DNA from: Geoglobus acetivorans
GTDB taxonomy: Archaea; Halobacteriota; Archaeoglobi; Archaeoglobales; Archaeoglobaceae
NCBI RefSeq assembly: GCF_000789255.1
Contig: NZ_CP009552.1
Coordinates: 992,001 to 1,056,000, forward strand
Length of the DNA stretch: 64,000 nucleotides
Reading direction: 5' to 3'
Below, piece by piece: positions 1 to 8,564 of this stretch; positions within the stretch are counted from its first letter, which is position 1, and each line of letters opens with the position of its first letter. Below the pieces are notes generated by a model, which ran no database searches, was not told the DNA's origin, and worked only from the letters and a program-made list of their open reading frames with translations. The position numbers were made by a program, and so were the translations under genes.

Positions 1-165
1 CACTCCGATGAAATCGTATTCTGAAGACATGACATCGACGACATCCATTGTGGTGTAGTCCCCTGCATGGACGACCATATCGGCAGCGTCAAATAAACCG
101 ATCAGCGAATCCGGAAGGTCCCGGAAATTCTCAGCATGCGTATCCGAGACTGCAACAATTCGCAT
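1..165 (-). CDS. Metallophosphoesterase, YfcE/MJ0936 type (N-terminal part only)
   Basis: Only the first 55 codons lie in the window. The N-terminus has the calcineurin-like metal motifs SDTHAE (residues 7-12) and VVHAGDYT (about 31-38), which place Asp8, His10 and Asp36 as metal ligands. The family consists of small cytosolic phosphodiesterases of mostly unknown physiological substrate. The ATG overlaps the stop of the MscS gene by one base (TGATG), so it is the last visible member of the minus-strand operon and probably translationally coupled. Substrate cannot be judged from this fragment. Confidence 0.85.
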   Translation of the reverse strand, partial: MRIVAVSDTHAENFRDLPDSLIGLFDAADMVVHAGDYTTMDVVDVMSSEYDFIGV

Positions 166-992
166 CACTCATCTCTCCCGTGTTTCAGTTCAGGCTCATT
201 CGCAAACCAGATTACTCTCTGAGGGAACGGAATTTCAATACCATTCCTCTCCAGCTCCTCCTTAATTCTGCTCAGCAGGGCCATCTTCACATCATACCAC
301 ACCTGCACGGGAGACCATATCCTCACGACGATGTTCACTGAGCTATCACCGAGATCGTTCACAAATACCGCCGGTGCCGGATTTTTAAGAGCGAATGGTT
401 CCTTTTCTATGACTCCCTTTATTATTTCCACAGCCCGGTCAATATCATCCGAATACCTTATCCCTATGACGTACTCGAACCTTCTCGCCACATTTCCGGT
501 GAGGTTCGTTATTTCACTTGTGAAGAGAGTATTGTTGGGTATCCGGACATAAAGCCCGTCATACGTTCTGACGATTGTTGACATTATCCCAATATCTTCC
601 ACATAACCCGATATGCCTGCAACGCTGATCTGGTCCCCAATTTTCACGGGCTTCTCCCACAGGATGAAGATGCCTGAGATGAAGTTGGACACCACACTCT
701 GGCTTGCGAAACCGAGAACTATACCGGTAATCCCACCTGCAACAAGAAGTCCTGATGGATTCAGACCCAGAAACGGCAGAGCCGTGAGAAACGCAACAAG
801 AACTATGATGTAGTAAACCACCTTTAATATAAGCTCCCTCTGATTTTTCTCAATCCTGTCGCCAAGCGTCCTCCTCAGATTGGTGGTAAGCACTTTTGCC
901 AGAAAAACACCGAACGAGATTATGAATATGGCAATCAGGAAATTCCCGATGGTTACATCGCCGTATATTTTGACACCGAGCAGGTCTATCAT
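165..992 (-). CDS. Small-conductance mechanosensitive channel, MscS family
   Basis: About 275 residues. There are two N-terminal membrane helices, then a Gly/Ala-rich pore helix (LLVAGGITGIVLGFASQS, roughly residues 82-99), followed by the beta domain with KIGDQI and VRIPNN and a C-terminal alpha/beta vestibule. This is the standard short MscS layout, a tension-gated channel that releases osmolytes on hypo-osmotic shock. I chose the ATG at 992, which overlaps the DUF432 stop as ATGA; a GTG at 1001 would add three residues. It sits directly behind a DUF432 gene, a pairing that suggests a functional link. Confidence 0.93.
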   Translation of the reverse strand: MIDLLGVKIYGDVTIGNFLIAIFIISFGVFLAKVLTTNLRRTLGDRIEKNQRELILKVVYYIIVLVAFLTALPFLGLNPSGLLVAGGITGIVLGFASQSVVSNFISGIFILWEKPVKIGDQISVAGISGYVEDIGIMSTIVRTYDGLYVRIPNNTLFTSEITNLTGNVARRFEYVIGIRYSDDIDRAVEIIKGVIEKEPFALKNPAPAVFVNDLGDSSVNIVVRIWSPVQVWYDVKMALLSRIKEELERNGIEIPFPQRVIWFANEPELKHGRDE

Positions 993-1708
993 ACGCCCCA
1001 CTCCATGAAAAATCTCTTGGTAACCACAGGCACTTTTCTCGGCGTGAACACTTCCACGCTCTTCCTCATACCATCCCTCATCGTGTCCATCAGGAACTTC
1101 GTTTCGGCAGAGGCCTTCGAGAGAATCTCCATCTCGGCATTTGAGAACACCATCTCGTCGCTGTAGTAAATCTTCATGAGATAGACGTTGAATACCGCAC
1201 GGCTCACCTCAACCCATTCGCCGAAGTTGTTCCTTATCGATATCCTCATGACCCCCTCTTCAAGCGGATTCCGTTCCGGCAGGTTGGTGAACAGTTCACT
1301 CTCCCAGTACCTGCACACCACCCCGTTTCTCGGGTCTCCGTAAAGACTGTACTTCAGACTGACATTGGAGAAAACATCAATCAGCTCGATATCACCCTTT
1401 CCAGTTGTGAAAACCCCAATTTCCACAGGAAAAGTCGTGAAAAAAGTTTTCCTGTGGCCCGGTTCGATTAAAAGCGTATTTCTGAAATTTATTTCAAGAT
1501 AATTGGTAACGTTTTTAGGGAGATTCACGGGTTCCACCGGATTCACTGCAATTTTACCCTCCCTCGATGCGAGAACCTTTTCCACCCGGCCGTCATCAGA
1601 TTCCCTGATGTACCTGAAAACCTCTGACTCCTTTTCGATCCTGAGTGTGTGCCTTCCAAACTTCAGTTCCATTTCCTGCAGGGGATACACCCCGTAACCC
1701 ACCTTCAT
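989..1708 (-). CDS. DUF432 family protein
   Basis: A 239-residue predicted cytosolic protein with no obvious membrane helix or signal. The start MKVGYGVYPL at 1708 matches the compact family start better than an upstream ATG at 1741, which would overlap the preceding gene; a purine-rich stretch (GAGAAG) precedes it. The family is archaeal and of unknown function. The C-terminal part overlaps the MscS start by four bases, so the two are probably made together. Inference: an accessory or regulatory partner of the channel. Nothing in the sequence shows catalytic residues. Confidence 0.8.
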   Translation of the reverse strand: MKVGYGVYPLQEMELKFGRHTLRIEKESEVFRYIRESDDGRVEKVLASREGKIAVNPVEPVNLPKNVTNYLEINFRNTLLIEPGHRKTFFTTFPVEIGVFTTGKGDIELIDVFSNVSLKYSLYGDPRNGVVCRYWESELFTNLPERNPLEEGVMRISIRNNFGEWVEVSRAVFNVYLMKIYYSDEMVFSNAEMEILSKASAETKFLMDTMRDGMRKSVEVFTPRKVPVVTKRFFMEWGV

Positions 1709-1712
1709 CTTC

Positions 1713-3701
1713 TCAGAACCCCACGCCGACAAAATACACAAAAACCAGCAGTGCAGAAACCACCATGAAAATTGAGTGCTTTATTCCAGACCTCAAGCTT
1801 CCTGACCCCATGACTCCGGCAACAAGTCCACTGAAAAGCCCGTTAAGGAGGCTTGCGTGGTAGAAGAGAGTTGTGGTTTCAGAGACGTTAAGGGAGGCAA
1901 AGTAAACTCCTGAAACAGACTGGGGAACCGAGATATTCGAGAAAACCTTGATGAAATTCTGGTTGAGTATCACAATCGTGAACAGGAAGACATAGAAGGT
2001 GACGTAGACTATAACGGTGTAGACAAACATCTCGTTCGCAACCCTCTTTCTGAATTCAAGGAACATCTCCGCATCCGTTGCTGCGGTGAAAATGGCAGCC
2101 TTTACATTGTCCGTGGCTTCAAGCGCTTTCACGAGGATGGATATGACCTTCCCCACGACCGGGCTGCCCACCCTCTCTTCAAACCTCAGAAAGGCTTCGG
2201 TGGCGAGCCTTCCCCACTCTATGTCCTTCCTTATGTTGGATATCTCCCTCGTCAGGGCCCCGAGGTCAGACATGGAGAGGACCTTGAGGGCGTTCACAAG
2301 TGTTAGACCGCTTTCGTTAAGACTGCCCAGCTGCTTCAGAAGATCCGGCAGTTCATTTTCCATTTTTCTGAGTTTTACAATCCTGATTTCATAAAGTATC
2401 GTATATGGTATTGCCACAATCAGAAGCACGGCCACAAGAAGGGTTTCTATTCTCAATTTACCGAATGCAATCGCAGAAAACAGCAGTGCCGCCGGAATGG
2501 TTGCTGCAAGAGTGTAATGGGGGTTTCTCAGAATTAGGTCGATATTGAAAATCTTTTTCAGATCAGACTTCAGCCTCTTCAGCAACCTTGCCAGCCTGCC
2601 CTTTGACCGGTATCCTGAGACTCTGTCCACAGAGATTATCTTTGCCCCGATGAAGAGGGGAGTCGCTACCCTCTCGACCCATCCTCCCTCCTCACGCTTC
2701 ATCATGGAGTTTATGAGCCAGATGAACATGACCGCACCGATGGGTATGTAGCCATACACAATCAGCTTCGAAAAAGACGATTCCGCTCCACCCATCATAC
2801 CCAGAAGTATGAACACGATCAGCGAGAACAGGGGGGCAACAACGAACATGGCCACATACACTTCCCCGAAAATTTCAAGCGTGTTGATGAATATCTCGTA
2901 GTATCTCTCCCTTTCCTCAATGAAGTGGGATGATTTGAACTCGAGGAACTCACTGACCTTCCCGCCACCCTCAACAACGCCAATCATGTCCTCAAGAAAC
3001 TCGGAGAGTTTCGAGGATGGTGTGGTGTTGGAAACAAACCTCATTGCAGATATGAGATCCCTGTGAAAAACGCTCACCTCCCTGTAGATTATCGAGAACT
3101 CCTTTCCCACTTCTCCGGTTATCGATCTTTCCTCAGCAATTGTCTTTATGATCTCGAGCAGCGAAGCCCCTCCCTTGGACATTCCCAGCATTATGTTCAC
3201 AACATGGGGGAGGGTTGATTCTATCTTGGACCTTCTCTGTACCAGAATGAGTCTCGGGTAATACAGAATGGCGAGCCGGGATAGTATGAAGAGAAGCGCT
3301 GTCATGGCTGTCAGCACGATAAGTTCGAACACGAAAACATCCGGTTTCTGAAATGAAAGCCTGATGGGTATTTCACGGTAGCTGACGATGTCAACCGGGA
3401 GAAATGACAGGCCACCGGTGTAGCTGGCGTAATAATAACCGAGAACCTTGGCCACCGAGTAGGAGAACATTATGTACAGCGGGAGAAAGACGAGAGGATA
3501 AAATGTGGCTATCGCAAGATATCTCGGGACGGTCACGGGCAATCTCGAGGAAACCAGTGTCTTTTCAAGATTGTGATATCTATCCCTGTCCCTCTCATAC
3601 CTCTTCCTGAAATACCTGACAAATGGTCTGGGAGCGTAAACTGCAAATTTTTCCCTGAAAGTGTCCTCAGAGTTGGATCGCCTGTCCTGCATCAGTGTCA
3701 T
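1713..3701 (-). CDS. Archaeal type II/IV secretion membrane platform protein (TadC/GspF/FlaJ-like)
   Basis: A 662-residue integral membrane protein with two GspF-type repeats. The first cytoplasmic repeat lies near residues 160-290 (ESTLPHVVNIMLGMSKGG, then VVEGGGKVSEFLE) and the second near 430-550 (MENELPDLLKQLGSLNESG). Hydrophobic helices lie around 65-90, 125-150, 300-345, 400-440 and at the C-terminus. Such proteins form the inner-membrane platform of archaeal pili and secretion machines, powered by the GspE-type ATPase encoded just upstream with a 35-base overlap. No pilin or prepilin peptidase gene is in the window, so the exported product is unknown. Confidence 0.9.
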   Translation of the reverse strand: MTLMQDRRSNSEDTFREKFAVYAPRPFVRYFRKRYERDRDRYHNLEKTLVSSRLPVTVPRYLAIATFYPLVFLPLYIMFSYSVAKVLGYYYASYTGGLSFLPVDIVSYREIPIRLSFQKPDVFVFELIVLTAMTALLFILSRLAILYYPRLILVQRRSKIESTLPHVVNIMLGMSKGGASLLEIIKTIAEERSITGEVGKEFSIIYREVSVFHRDLISAMRFVSNTTPSSKLSEFLEDMIGVVEGGGKVSEFLEFKSSHFIEERERYYEIFINTLEIFGEVYVAMFVVAPLFSLIVFILLGMMGGAESSFSKLIVYGYIPIGAVMFIWLINSMMKREEGGWVERVATPLFIGAKIISVDRVSGYRSKGRLARLLKRLKSDLKKIFNIDLILRNPHYTLAATIPAALLFSAIAFGKLRIETLLVAVLLIVAIPYTILYEIRIVKLRKMENELPDLLKQLGSLNESGLTLVNALKVLSMSDLGALTREISNIRKDIEWGRLATEAFLRFEERVGSPVVGKVISILVKALEATDNVKAAIFTAATDAEMFLEFRKRVANEMFVYTVIVYVTFYVFLFTIVILNQNFIKVFSNISVPQSVSGVYFASLNVSETTTLFYHASLLNGLFSGLVAGVMGSGSLRSGIKHSIFMVVSALLVFVYFVGVGF

Positions 3702-5268
3702 GGGCCTCTACCTCTCTATATATCATTTCGAACGGCTGGCCTGGGTTGAGATAGTACGCTTGGAACATGTGGGTCAGCTTGATGTAGTCCCTGACGTTAT
3801 TTTTATCGAGGAACTTCAAAAATTCCGCCCTTCTCTTCAGCTCTTCCTGCACCTCATCATAGCTTTCACCCCTTATCATCGCAATTTTCTCCAGCTTCTT
3901 TGAGGGGTTTATGAGGTAATAGGCATCATCGTAAGACGACCAGCGGACGAATTCATTGATGAGAAGCTCCTTCTCATTCGGATCTATTCCGAGGAACTCG
4001 TAAATTGCTTTCGCTCTCCTTCTTCTAACACTCTCCTTCGTCCACTGGGTCTGAACCACCACTATGTCGAGGAACTGTATCAGGCTCCTCGGGACATTCA
4101 GAGGCTCACTCTCAAGCCTGTAGATCACCTGATACACATCACCTGCGTGGAGCGTCGAGTAGGCCGCATGACCCGTCGACATAGCCTGAAACAGAGTCTG
4201 TGCCTCTATACCTCTAATCTCTCCCACGACGATGTACTCTGGCCTCTGCCTCATCGCAGCCTTGAGCAGGTCGTACATGGAAATAACGTTCTCATCACCT
4301 GTGGTAACCTCTCGAGTAACTCCTGCAATCCAGTTTTCATGATAGAGGACGATTTCCCTTGTGTCTTCTATGGACACAACCTTCACGTCCGGAGGGAGAA
4401 ACATCAGTATTGCGTTGAGGGTTGTTGTTTTCCCCGCTGCAGTTTCACCGACTACCAGAATGTTCAGCTTGTTCTCTATTGCGAGCCAGAAATACGCCAT
4501 CTGCTCGTAGGTATAGGTGCCGAACCTTATGAGGTCTATGGGCGTGAGTGGCTCCTCAGTGAATTTTCTGATCGTGAATGAAGAACCTCTCGGAGTTATT
4601 TCGGTACCGTATGTGGCCTGCAGCCTGCTGCCATCGGGCAGTGTCGCATCGATTATGGGGTTTCCGTAGCTTATGTGCTTGCCGGACATCTGAACGAGTG
4701 ACTGGACGGTTCTGTCAAGCTCCACATCGCCAAAAATGATGTTTGTGGGTATGTTGCCATACCTCTTGTGGTACACGTAAACTGGTATGTTGTATCCATC
4801 ACAGCTTATATCCTCGATATACGGGTCATTGACAAGTGGATCGATCTGCCCAAAGCCAATAAAATCCCTGTACAGATAGTAAAGGTACTTCAATCTCAGA
4901 ACCGGGTCGAGTTCAACCGCAAATTCATCGACAACCTCATTGAATGCAGAGAGGAGAATCTTCTCCTTCTGAAACAGGTCAGTAACCACGTCCTTCAAAA
5001 CCAGGATGTTCGTAAGCTCAAAATAAATCCTTTCAAGGAGCTGAAACTCGTCAGGGTTCAGCGTTGGCTCCATCGTGTTGTACTTCAGTTTGTTCGTATC
5101 CCTGTCAAGTATAATCTCAGCCGCAACAAATGGTCTGAAAATCCAGTAACCCTCTCTGATTACCCCCTGAGCCTCCTCTCCCAGATCCTCGATTATCTCC
5201 TCTTCAGACACATACTCCAGAAGATGCTTTTTGAGAAGCGGATAATACTTGGTACTAAGCGTAAACAT
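3667..5268 (-). CDS. Archaeal type II/IV secretion system ATPase (GspE/VirB11-like)
   Basis: A 533-residue hexameric motor ATPase. Walker A is VGETAAGKTTT (about residues 271-281), the Asp box follows as VVSIEDTREI, Walker B is YIVVGEIRG, and the His box is STGHAAYSTLHAG. The roughly 200-residue N-terminal region preceding the core is typical of archaeal pilus/secretion ATPases. It is the first gene of a tight minus-strand operon with the membrane platform, DUF432 and MscS. A TATA-like ATATATAA lies 25-32 bases before the ATG, pointing to a leaderless mRNA. It probably drives assembly of a type IV-pilus-like filament whose subunit is encoded elsewhere. Confidence 0.93.
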   Translation of the reverse strand: MFTLSTKYYPLLKKHLLEYVSEEEIIEDLGEEAQGVIREGYWIFRPFVAAEIILDRDTNKLKYNTMEPTLNPDEFQLLERIYFELTNILVLKDVVTDLFQKEKILLSAFNEVVDEFAVELDPVLRLKYLYYLYRDFIGFGQIDPLVNDPYIEDISCDGYNIPVYVYHKRYGNIPTNIIFGDVELDRTVQSLVQMSGKHISYGNPIIDATLPDGSRLQATYGTEITPRGSSFTIRKFTEEPLTPIDLIRFGTYTYEQMAYFWLAIENKLNILVVGETAAGKTTTLNAILMFLPPDVKVVSIEDTREIVLYHENWIAGVTREVTTGDENVISMYDLLKAAMRQRPEYIVVGEIRGIEAQTLFQAMSTGHAAYSTLHAGDVYQVIYRLESEPLNVPRSLIQFLDIVVVQTQWTKESVRRRRAKAIYEFLGIDPNEKELLINEFVRWSSYDDAYYLINPSKKLEKIAMIRGESYDEVQEELKRRAEFLKFLDKNNVRDYIKLTHMFQAYYLNPGQPFEMIYREVEAHDTDAGQAIQL

Positions 5269-5292
5269 ACAATCTTTTATTTTCTGTTAACA

Positions 5293-5300
5293 ATATATAA
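5293..5300 (-). promoter_or_regulatory. TATA box of the secretion ATPase operon
   Basis: ATATATAA centred about 28 bases upstream of the ATG at 5268 on the minus strand. This is the spacing of an archaeal TATA box for a leaderless transcript. Confidence 0.55.
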
Positions 5301-5342
5301 ATGTTACATTATCCTCACAGCATAACGCGTTTTGGAGATTAA

Positions 5343-5351
5343 TTTTTTATA
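5343..5351 (+). promoter_or_regulatory. TATA box of the citramalate/isopropylmalate synthase-type gene
   Basis: TTTTTTATAG about 28 bases before the ATG at 5375. It is back-to-back with the minus-strand ATPase promoter in the same 106-base intergenic region. A second AT-rich run (TTTTTAAATG) lies nearer the start. Confidence 0.45.
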
Positions 5352-5374
5352 GCATTTTTAAATGGCTTAAAGAG

Positions 5375-6847
5375 ATGACTGTGAGAATCCTTGACACAAC
5401 CCTGAGGGATGGGGAACAGACGCCGGGCGTTTCACTCAGCGTTGAGCAGAAACTGATGATAGCCGAAGCTCTTGACAAGATGGGCGTTGACATAATTGAG
5501 GCTGGCACGGCGATAGCCTCAGAAGGAGAGTTCCGGGCGATAAAGGCGATAAGTGAAGCGGGTTTGAACGCTGAAATTTGCAGCTTTGGAAGGATTAAAT
5601 TCGAAGACATTGATGCTGCCGCAGATGCGGGAGCAGATTCAATCTTCATGGTAGCACCCTCATCAGATATTCACATCTCAAGCAAGTTTCCCGGAAAAAC
5701 GAGAAGTGAAATTGTTGAGATGTCTGTAAAAGCCATAGAATACGCAAAGGAGAGAGGTTTGATAGTCGAGTTCGGTGGAGAGGATGCATCAAGAGCAGAT
5801 TTTGAGTTTCTGATAAAGCTGTACGACAGTGCCGTTGAGGCCAGAGCAGACCGCCTTACATTCACAGACACCGTTGGTGTATTCACCCCAGAAAGGGCAT
5901 TCGAAACCATGCAGAAGCTCAGTGAAAGATACAGCATCCCGGTGGCATTTCACGGCCACGACGATTTTGGGCTTGCAACGGCAAACACCGTTTTTGCTGT
6001 GAAGGGTGGAGCAGACGAAATACACGTTGCTGTGAACGGTCTTGGAGAGAGAGCAGGAAACGCAGCACTGGAAGAGGTGGTCATGGCTCTTGAGTTCCTC
6101 TACGGTGTCAAAACGAAAATCAACAAGCAGATGATTTATCCCGCATCTCAGCTCATAGAAAAGCTCAGCAGGGTGAAGGTGCCTCCAAACAAGCCCATTG
6201 TTGGAGATAACGCCTTTACACACGAAAGCGGGATACACACATCCGCACTTCTCAAAAACTCACAGACCTACGAGCCCATATCTCCCGAGATTATCGGAAG
6301 AAAGAGGCTCATCGTCCTCGGAAAGCATGCCGGCAGGGCAAGTGTTGAGATGATAATGAAAGAACTCGGTTACAAGGCAACTCCAGACCAGATGAAGGAG
6401 ATACTTTCCAGGATAAAGGAGGTCGGAGACAGGGGCAAGAGGGTAACGGATGCGGACATCAGAACAATAATAGAGACTGTCCTCCAGATCAGAAAGGAGA
6501 GAAAGGTGGAGCTTCTCGATTTATCGATCGTCAGCGGTGTGAACCTGATGCCCACCGCCAGCATAAAGCTGAAAATCAACGGCAAGGAAGTGATAGAGGC
6601 AGGGGTCGGAACGGGCCCGGTAGATGCAGCCATAAACGCAATAAAGAAAGCAATAAAGGATTTTGCAGACATAGAACTTGTGGGGTATCACGTCGATGCG
6701 ATCACCGGCGGGACTGATGCGCTTGTTGATGTGATAGTCCAGCTGAAAAAAGAGGACAAGGTTGTAACTGCGAGAGGCGCGAGGACCGACATAGTGATGG
6801 CGAGCATTGAGGCATTCATCGAGGGTCTGAACATGCTGATAGACTAA
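5375..6847 (+). CDS. 2-isopropylmalate synthase / (R)-citramalate synthase family enzyme
   Basis: A 490-residue acyl-CoA-dependent Claisen condensing enzyme. The TIM-barrel starts with ILDTTLRDGEQTPG (Arg and Asp catalytic/metal positions), has the metal site HGHDDFGLATAN and the conserved NGLGERAGNA. A LeuA-type regulatory domain fills roughly residues 370-490. It condenses acetyl-CoA with pyruvate (citramalate, isoleucine pathway) or 2-oxoisovalerate (leucine pathway). The start MTVRILDTTLRDGEQTPGVS resembles the methanogen CimA start as I recall it, but motifs alone do not separate CimA, LeuA and AksA. It is monocistronic and its stop overlaps the convergent DUF2284 gene by four bases. Confidence 0.92.
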   Translation: MTVRILDTTLRDGEQTPGVSLSVEQKLMIAEALDKMGVDIIEAGTAIASEGEFRAIKAISEAGLNAEICSFGRIKFEDIDAAADAGADSIFMVAPSSDIHISSKFPGKTRSEIVEMSVKAIEYAKERGLIVEFGGEDASRADFEFLIKLYDSAVEARADRLTFTDTVGVFTPERAFETMQKLSERYSIPVAFHGHDDFGLATANTVFAVKGGADEIHVAVNGLGERAGNAALEEVVMALEFLYGVKTKINKQMIYPASQLIEKLSRVKVPPNKPIVGDNAFTHESGIHTSALLKNSQTYEPISPEIIGRKRLIVLGKHAGRASVEMIMKELGYKATPDQMKEILSRIKEVGDRGKRVTDADIRTIIETVLQIRKERKVELLDLSIVSGVNLMPTASIKLKINGKEVIEAGVGTGPVDAAINAIKKAIKDFADIELVGYHVDAITGGTDALVDVIVQLKKEDKVVTARGARTDIVMASIEAFIEGLNMLID

Positions 6848-7329
6848 TCGAGCAGTATCACCGCAACGCTCCTGCTATCGCCAATCCTGATACCAAACTG
6901 GGAGACAATGATACCCATCGATGAAACGGACGGCCTGACCCTCTCTTTTTTCACACACTCTCCTGTTTTCTCATAGGAACATTCATCACACAGGTCGCAT
7001 CCTCCGGGGAACAGGGCAAAGGCAAGCGGATACTTTTCGAGCAATCTGGACTCCAGCTCAGGCAAGAGCTCCTGCATTCTTTTTTTGTCCTCCATGTAAT
7101 CCCTGAAGGAGTACGTGATGACCACAGCCTTCCTGTAAGAGCCTATAAATTCGGTGAAGTTTTCAGGCACCTCTGGCGGGCAGGAATACCTCTTACCGTA
7201 ATACATGCAGCCGAATTTGCACTTCCACCTTGTTCTCGAATCCGTTTTGATTTTTTCAATCACTGAGATGCTATCAACCCTGATTCCCTTCCTTTCTGCC
7301 ATTTCTGCAATAAGCTCTACCAGATCCAT
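6844..7329 (-). CDS. DUF2284 predicted metal-binding protein
   Basis: 161 residues and Cys-rich. Cys occur at CKFGCMYYGKRYSCPP (about residues 37-52) and in a CDLCDECSYEKTGEC cluster (about 112-126), giving eight or so potential Fe-S or metal ligands. The family is a predicted metal-binding (possibly Fe-S) protein of unknown function, common in anaerobes. The gene is a single unit between the convergent synthase gene and the divergent DUF151 gene. The exact cofactor cannot be told from sequence alone. Confidence 0.85.
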   Translation of the reverse strand: MDLVELIAEMAERKGIRVDSISVIEKIKTDSRTRWKCKFGCMYYGKRYSCPPEVPENFTEFIGSYRKAVVITYSFRDYMEDKKRMQELLPELESRLLEKYPLAFALFPGGCDLCDECSYEKTGECVKKERVRPSVSSMGIIVSQFGIRIGDSRSVAVILLD

Positions 7330-7370
7330 GGAGAAGGTTTTATGCGAATTAAAAAAAATAACGCAGGAAG

Positions 7371-7380
7371 TTTTTAATAC
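7371..7380 (+). promoter_or_regulatory. TATA box of the DUF151 gene
   Basis: TTTTTAATAC centred about 28 bases before the ATG at 7403. No Shine-Dalgarno sequence is seen, which fits a leaderless transcript. Confidence 0.45.
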
Positions 7381-7402
7381 TTCAAAAACCGAAATTCCTT
7401 AA

Positions 7403-7849
7403 ATGAAAAAAGTTGAGATCGTGGGGGTGTATCTCGCCCCAAGCATATTCGGAGGAACCCCTGTGGTGCTGCTCAGAGAGGATACCGGAAGGATTCTCCA
7501 GATATTCATAGGGGCTCCCGAAGCCCTTGCAATCCATTCCGCCATACAGGGCATAACTCCCCCCAGACCCATGACTCATGATCTGACGGCCGAAATACTG
7601 GAAAGGCTGAACGCCAGAATCGAGAAAGTTGTTATCGACGACCTCATCGAAAACACATTTTATGCGAGAATATTCATAAAGATGGACGAAATGGAGCATG
7701 AGATAGATGCAAGGCCGAGCGACAGCATAGCTCTCGCTTTGAGGTTCGACGCAGAGGTGTTTGTGGAGGAAAAGGTATTCGACGAGGCAGGGTACATTCG
7801 GGATGTACCTGAAGATTACGTCCCCTTTGAGCAGCTCACCATAGAGTGA
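7403..7849 (+). CDS. DUF151 / bifunctional nuclease (BFN) domain protein
   Basis: 148 residues forming a single BFN domain: VYLAPSIFGGTPVVLLRE at the start, IFIGAPEALAIHSAI in the middle and IDARPSDSIALALR near residue 110. The last is the most conserved family signature. Plant members show RNase/DNase activity, while archaeal and bacterial members are mostly uncharacterised. It has its own TATA box, and the genes that follow (NFU and a Cys-rich protein) also have theirs, so the three are neighbours rather than one clear operon. Confidence 0.9.
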   Translation: MKKVEIVGVYLAPSIFGGTPVVLLREDTGRILQIFIGAPEALAIHSAIQGITPPRPMTHDLTAEILERLNARIEKVVIDDLIENTFYARIFIKMDEMEHEIDARPSDSIALALRFDAEVFVEEKVFDEAGYIRDVPEDYVPFEQLTIE

Positions 7850-7854
7850 GAAAA

Positions 7855-7864
7855 CTTTTTAACA
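7855..7864 (+). promoter_or_regulatory. TATA box of the NFU-domain gene
   Basis: CTTTTTAACA about 26 bases before the ATG at 7886, right after the DUF151 stop. Confidence 0.45.
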
Positions 7865-7885
7865 TGCCTAAAAGACCATGTTTCT

Positions 7886-8119
7886 ATGAGTCTGAAGGAA
7901 AAGGTTGAAGAGGTTATCGAAAAGGAGATTCGCCCGGCTCTGATAAGGGATGGAGGCAATATTGCAGTTATCGATGTTGACGAGGAGAGTGGAGAGGTCA
8001 AGGTTAAGCTTCTCGGTTCATGCCACGGCTGTCCGATGTCCCAGCTCACACTGACAATGTTCGTCGAACAGCACCTCAGGAGCAGAATACCAGAAGTGAA
8101 AAAAGTAACCCCGGTGTAA
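7886..8119 (+). CDS. NFU (NifU C-terminal) Fe-S scaffold/carrier protein
   Basis: 77 residues, a stand-alone NFU domain. The two cluster-binding cysteines are in GSCHGCPMS (about residues 44-52, a CxxC). The preceding IRPALIRDGGNIAVIDVD is the usual N-terminal half of the domain. NFU proteins assemble or carry 4Fe-4S clusters to apo-proteins in the cytosol. A compact carrier of this kind is expected in an anaerobe rich in Fe-S enzymes. No neighbouring SUF genes are visible. Confidence 0.93.
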   Translation: MSLKEKVEEVIEKEIRPALIRDGGNIAVIDVDEESGEVKVKLLGSCHGCPMSQLTLTMFVEQHLRSRIPEVKKVTPV

Positions 8120-8120
8120 A

Positions 8121-8130
8121 CTTTTTAATC
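8121..8130 (+). promoter_or_regulatory. TATA box of the unknown Cys-rich gene at 8151
   Basis: CTTTTTAATC about 26 bases before the ATG at 8151. It closely resembles the box preceding the NFU gene. Confidence 0.45.
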
Positions 8131-8150
8131 TCTGCCTTTAATTTTCCCCA

Positions 8151-8564
8151 ATGATAGCATACATTGAACCTCTGAAGGTTCTTATTTACGGCGGAAAGGC
8201 TTTGAAAGGCGAAGAGGGCAGTGGGTTCGGTGGTTTCTGCTCCTGCGGTGGTGAAATGCAGCAGATTACCTGGCACAGTGATCAGGACACAAGAATACTG
8301 ATCGCAGAATGTGAAACCTGCTGGAAAACCGAAGCCATTGTTTTCAGAGACAGACAGTTTGTCGAAAGGTGTGAGGTAAAGGTATTCAAGAGAAACGAGC
8401 TGAAAGACCTGCTTTCAGAGCTGCTATCCGGCTCAGAGTATGAAGCACTCATGGCAAAAAGGCTTGGTGAACAGTACAACTACTCTGCATTCAGCAGAGC
8501 TAAAAAGAAGCTCGAAGAAATTGGATTTGATGCTGAAGAGCTGCTGTCAGAGCTTATTTTTTAA
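8151..8564 (+). CDS. Unknown archaeal protein with N-terminal zinc-ribbon-like cysteines
   Basis: 137 residues that I do not recognise. Two Cys pairs, GFCSCGGEM (about residues 28-36) and CETCWKTE (about 55-62), could form one zinc or Fe-S site of the zinc-ribbon type. The rest is a charged helical C-terminus (RAKKKLEEIGFDAEELLSEL) that could be a helical hairpin or interaction module. A proper TATA box at leaderless spacing supports it as a real gene. The last 18 bases overlap the convergent membrane-protein gene. The neighbouring NFU gene is the only hint at function. Confidence 0.8.
   Translation: MIAYIEPLKVLIYGGKALKGEEGSGFGGFCSCGGEMQQITWHSDQDTRILIAECETCWKTEAIVFRDRQFVERCEVKVFKRNELKDLLSELLSGSEYEALMAKRLGEQYNYSAFSRAKKKLEEIGFDAEELLSELIF

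Noticed and set aside
4768-5325. Plus-strand 185-codon ORF opposite the secretion ATPase
   Set aside because: Antisense shadow of a gene with full Walker motifs.
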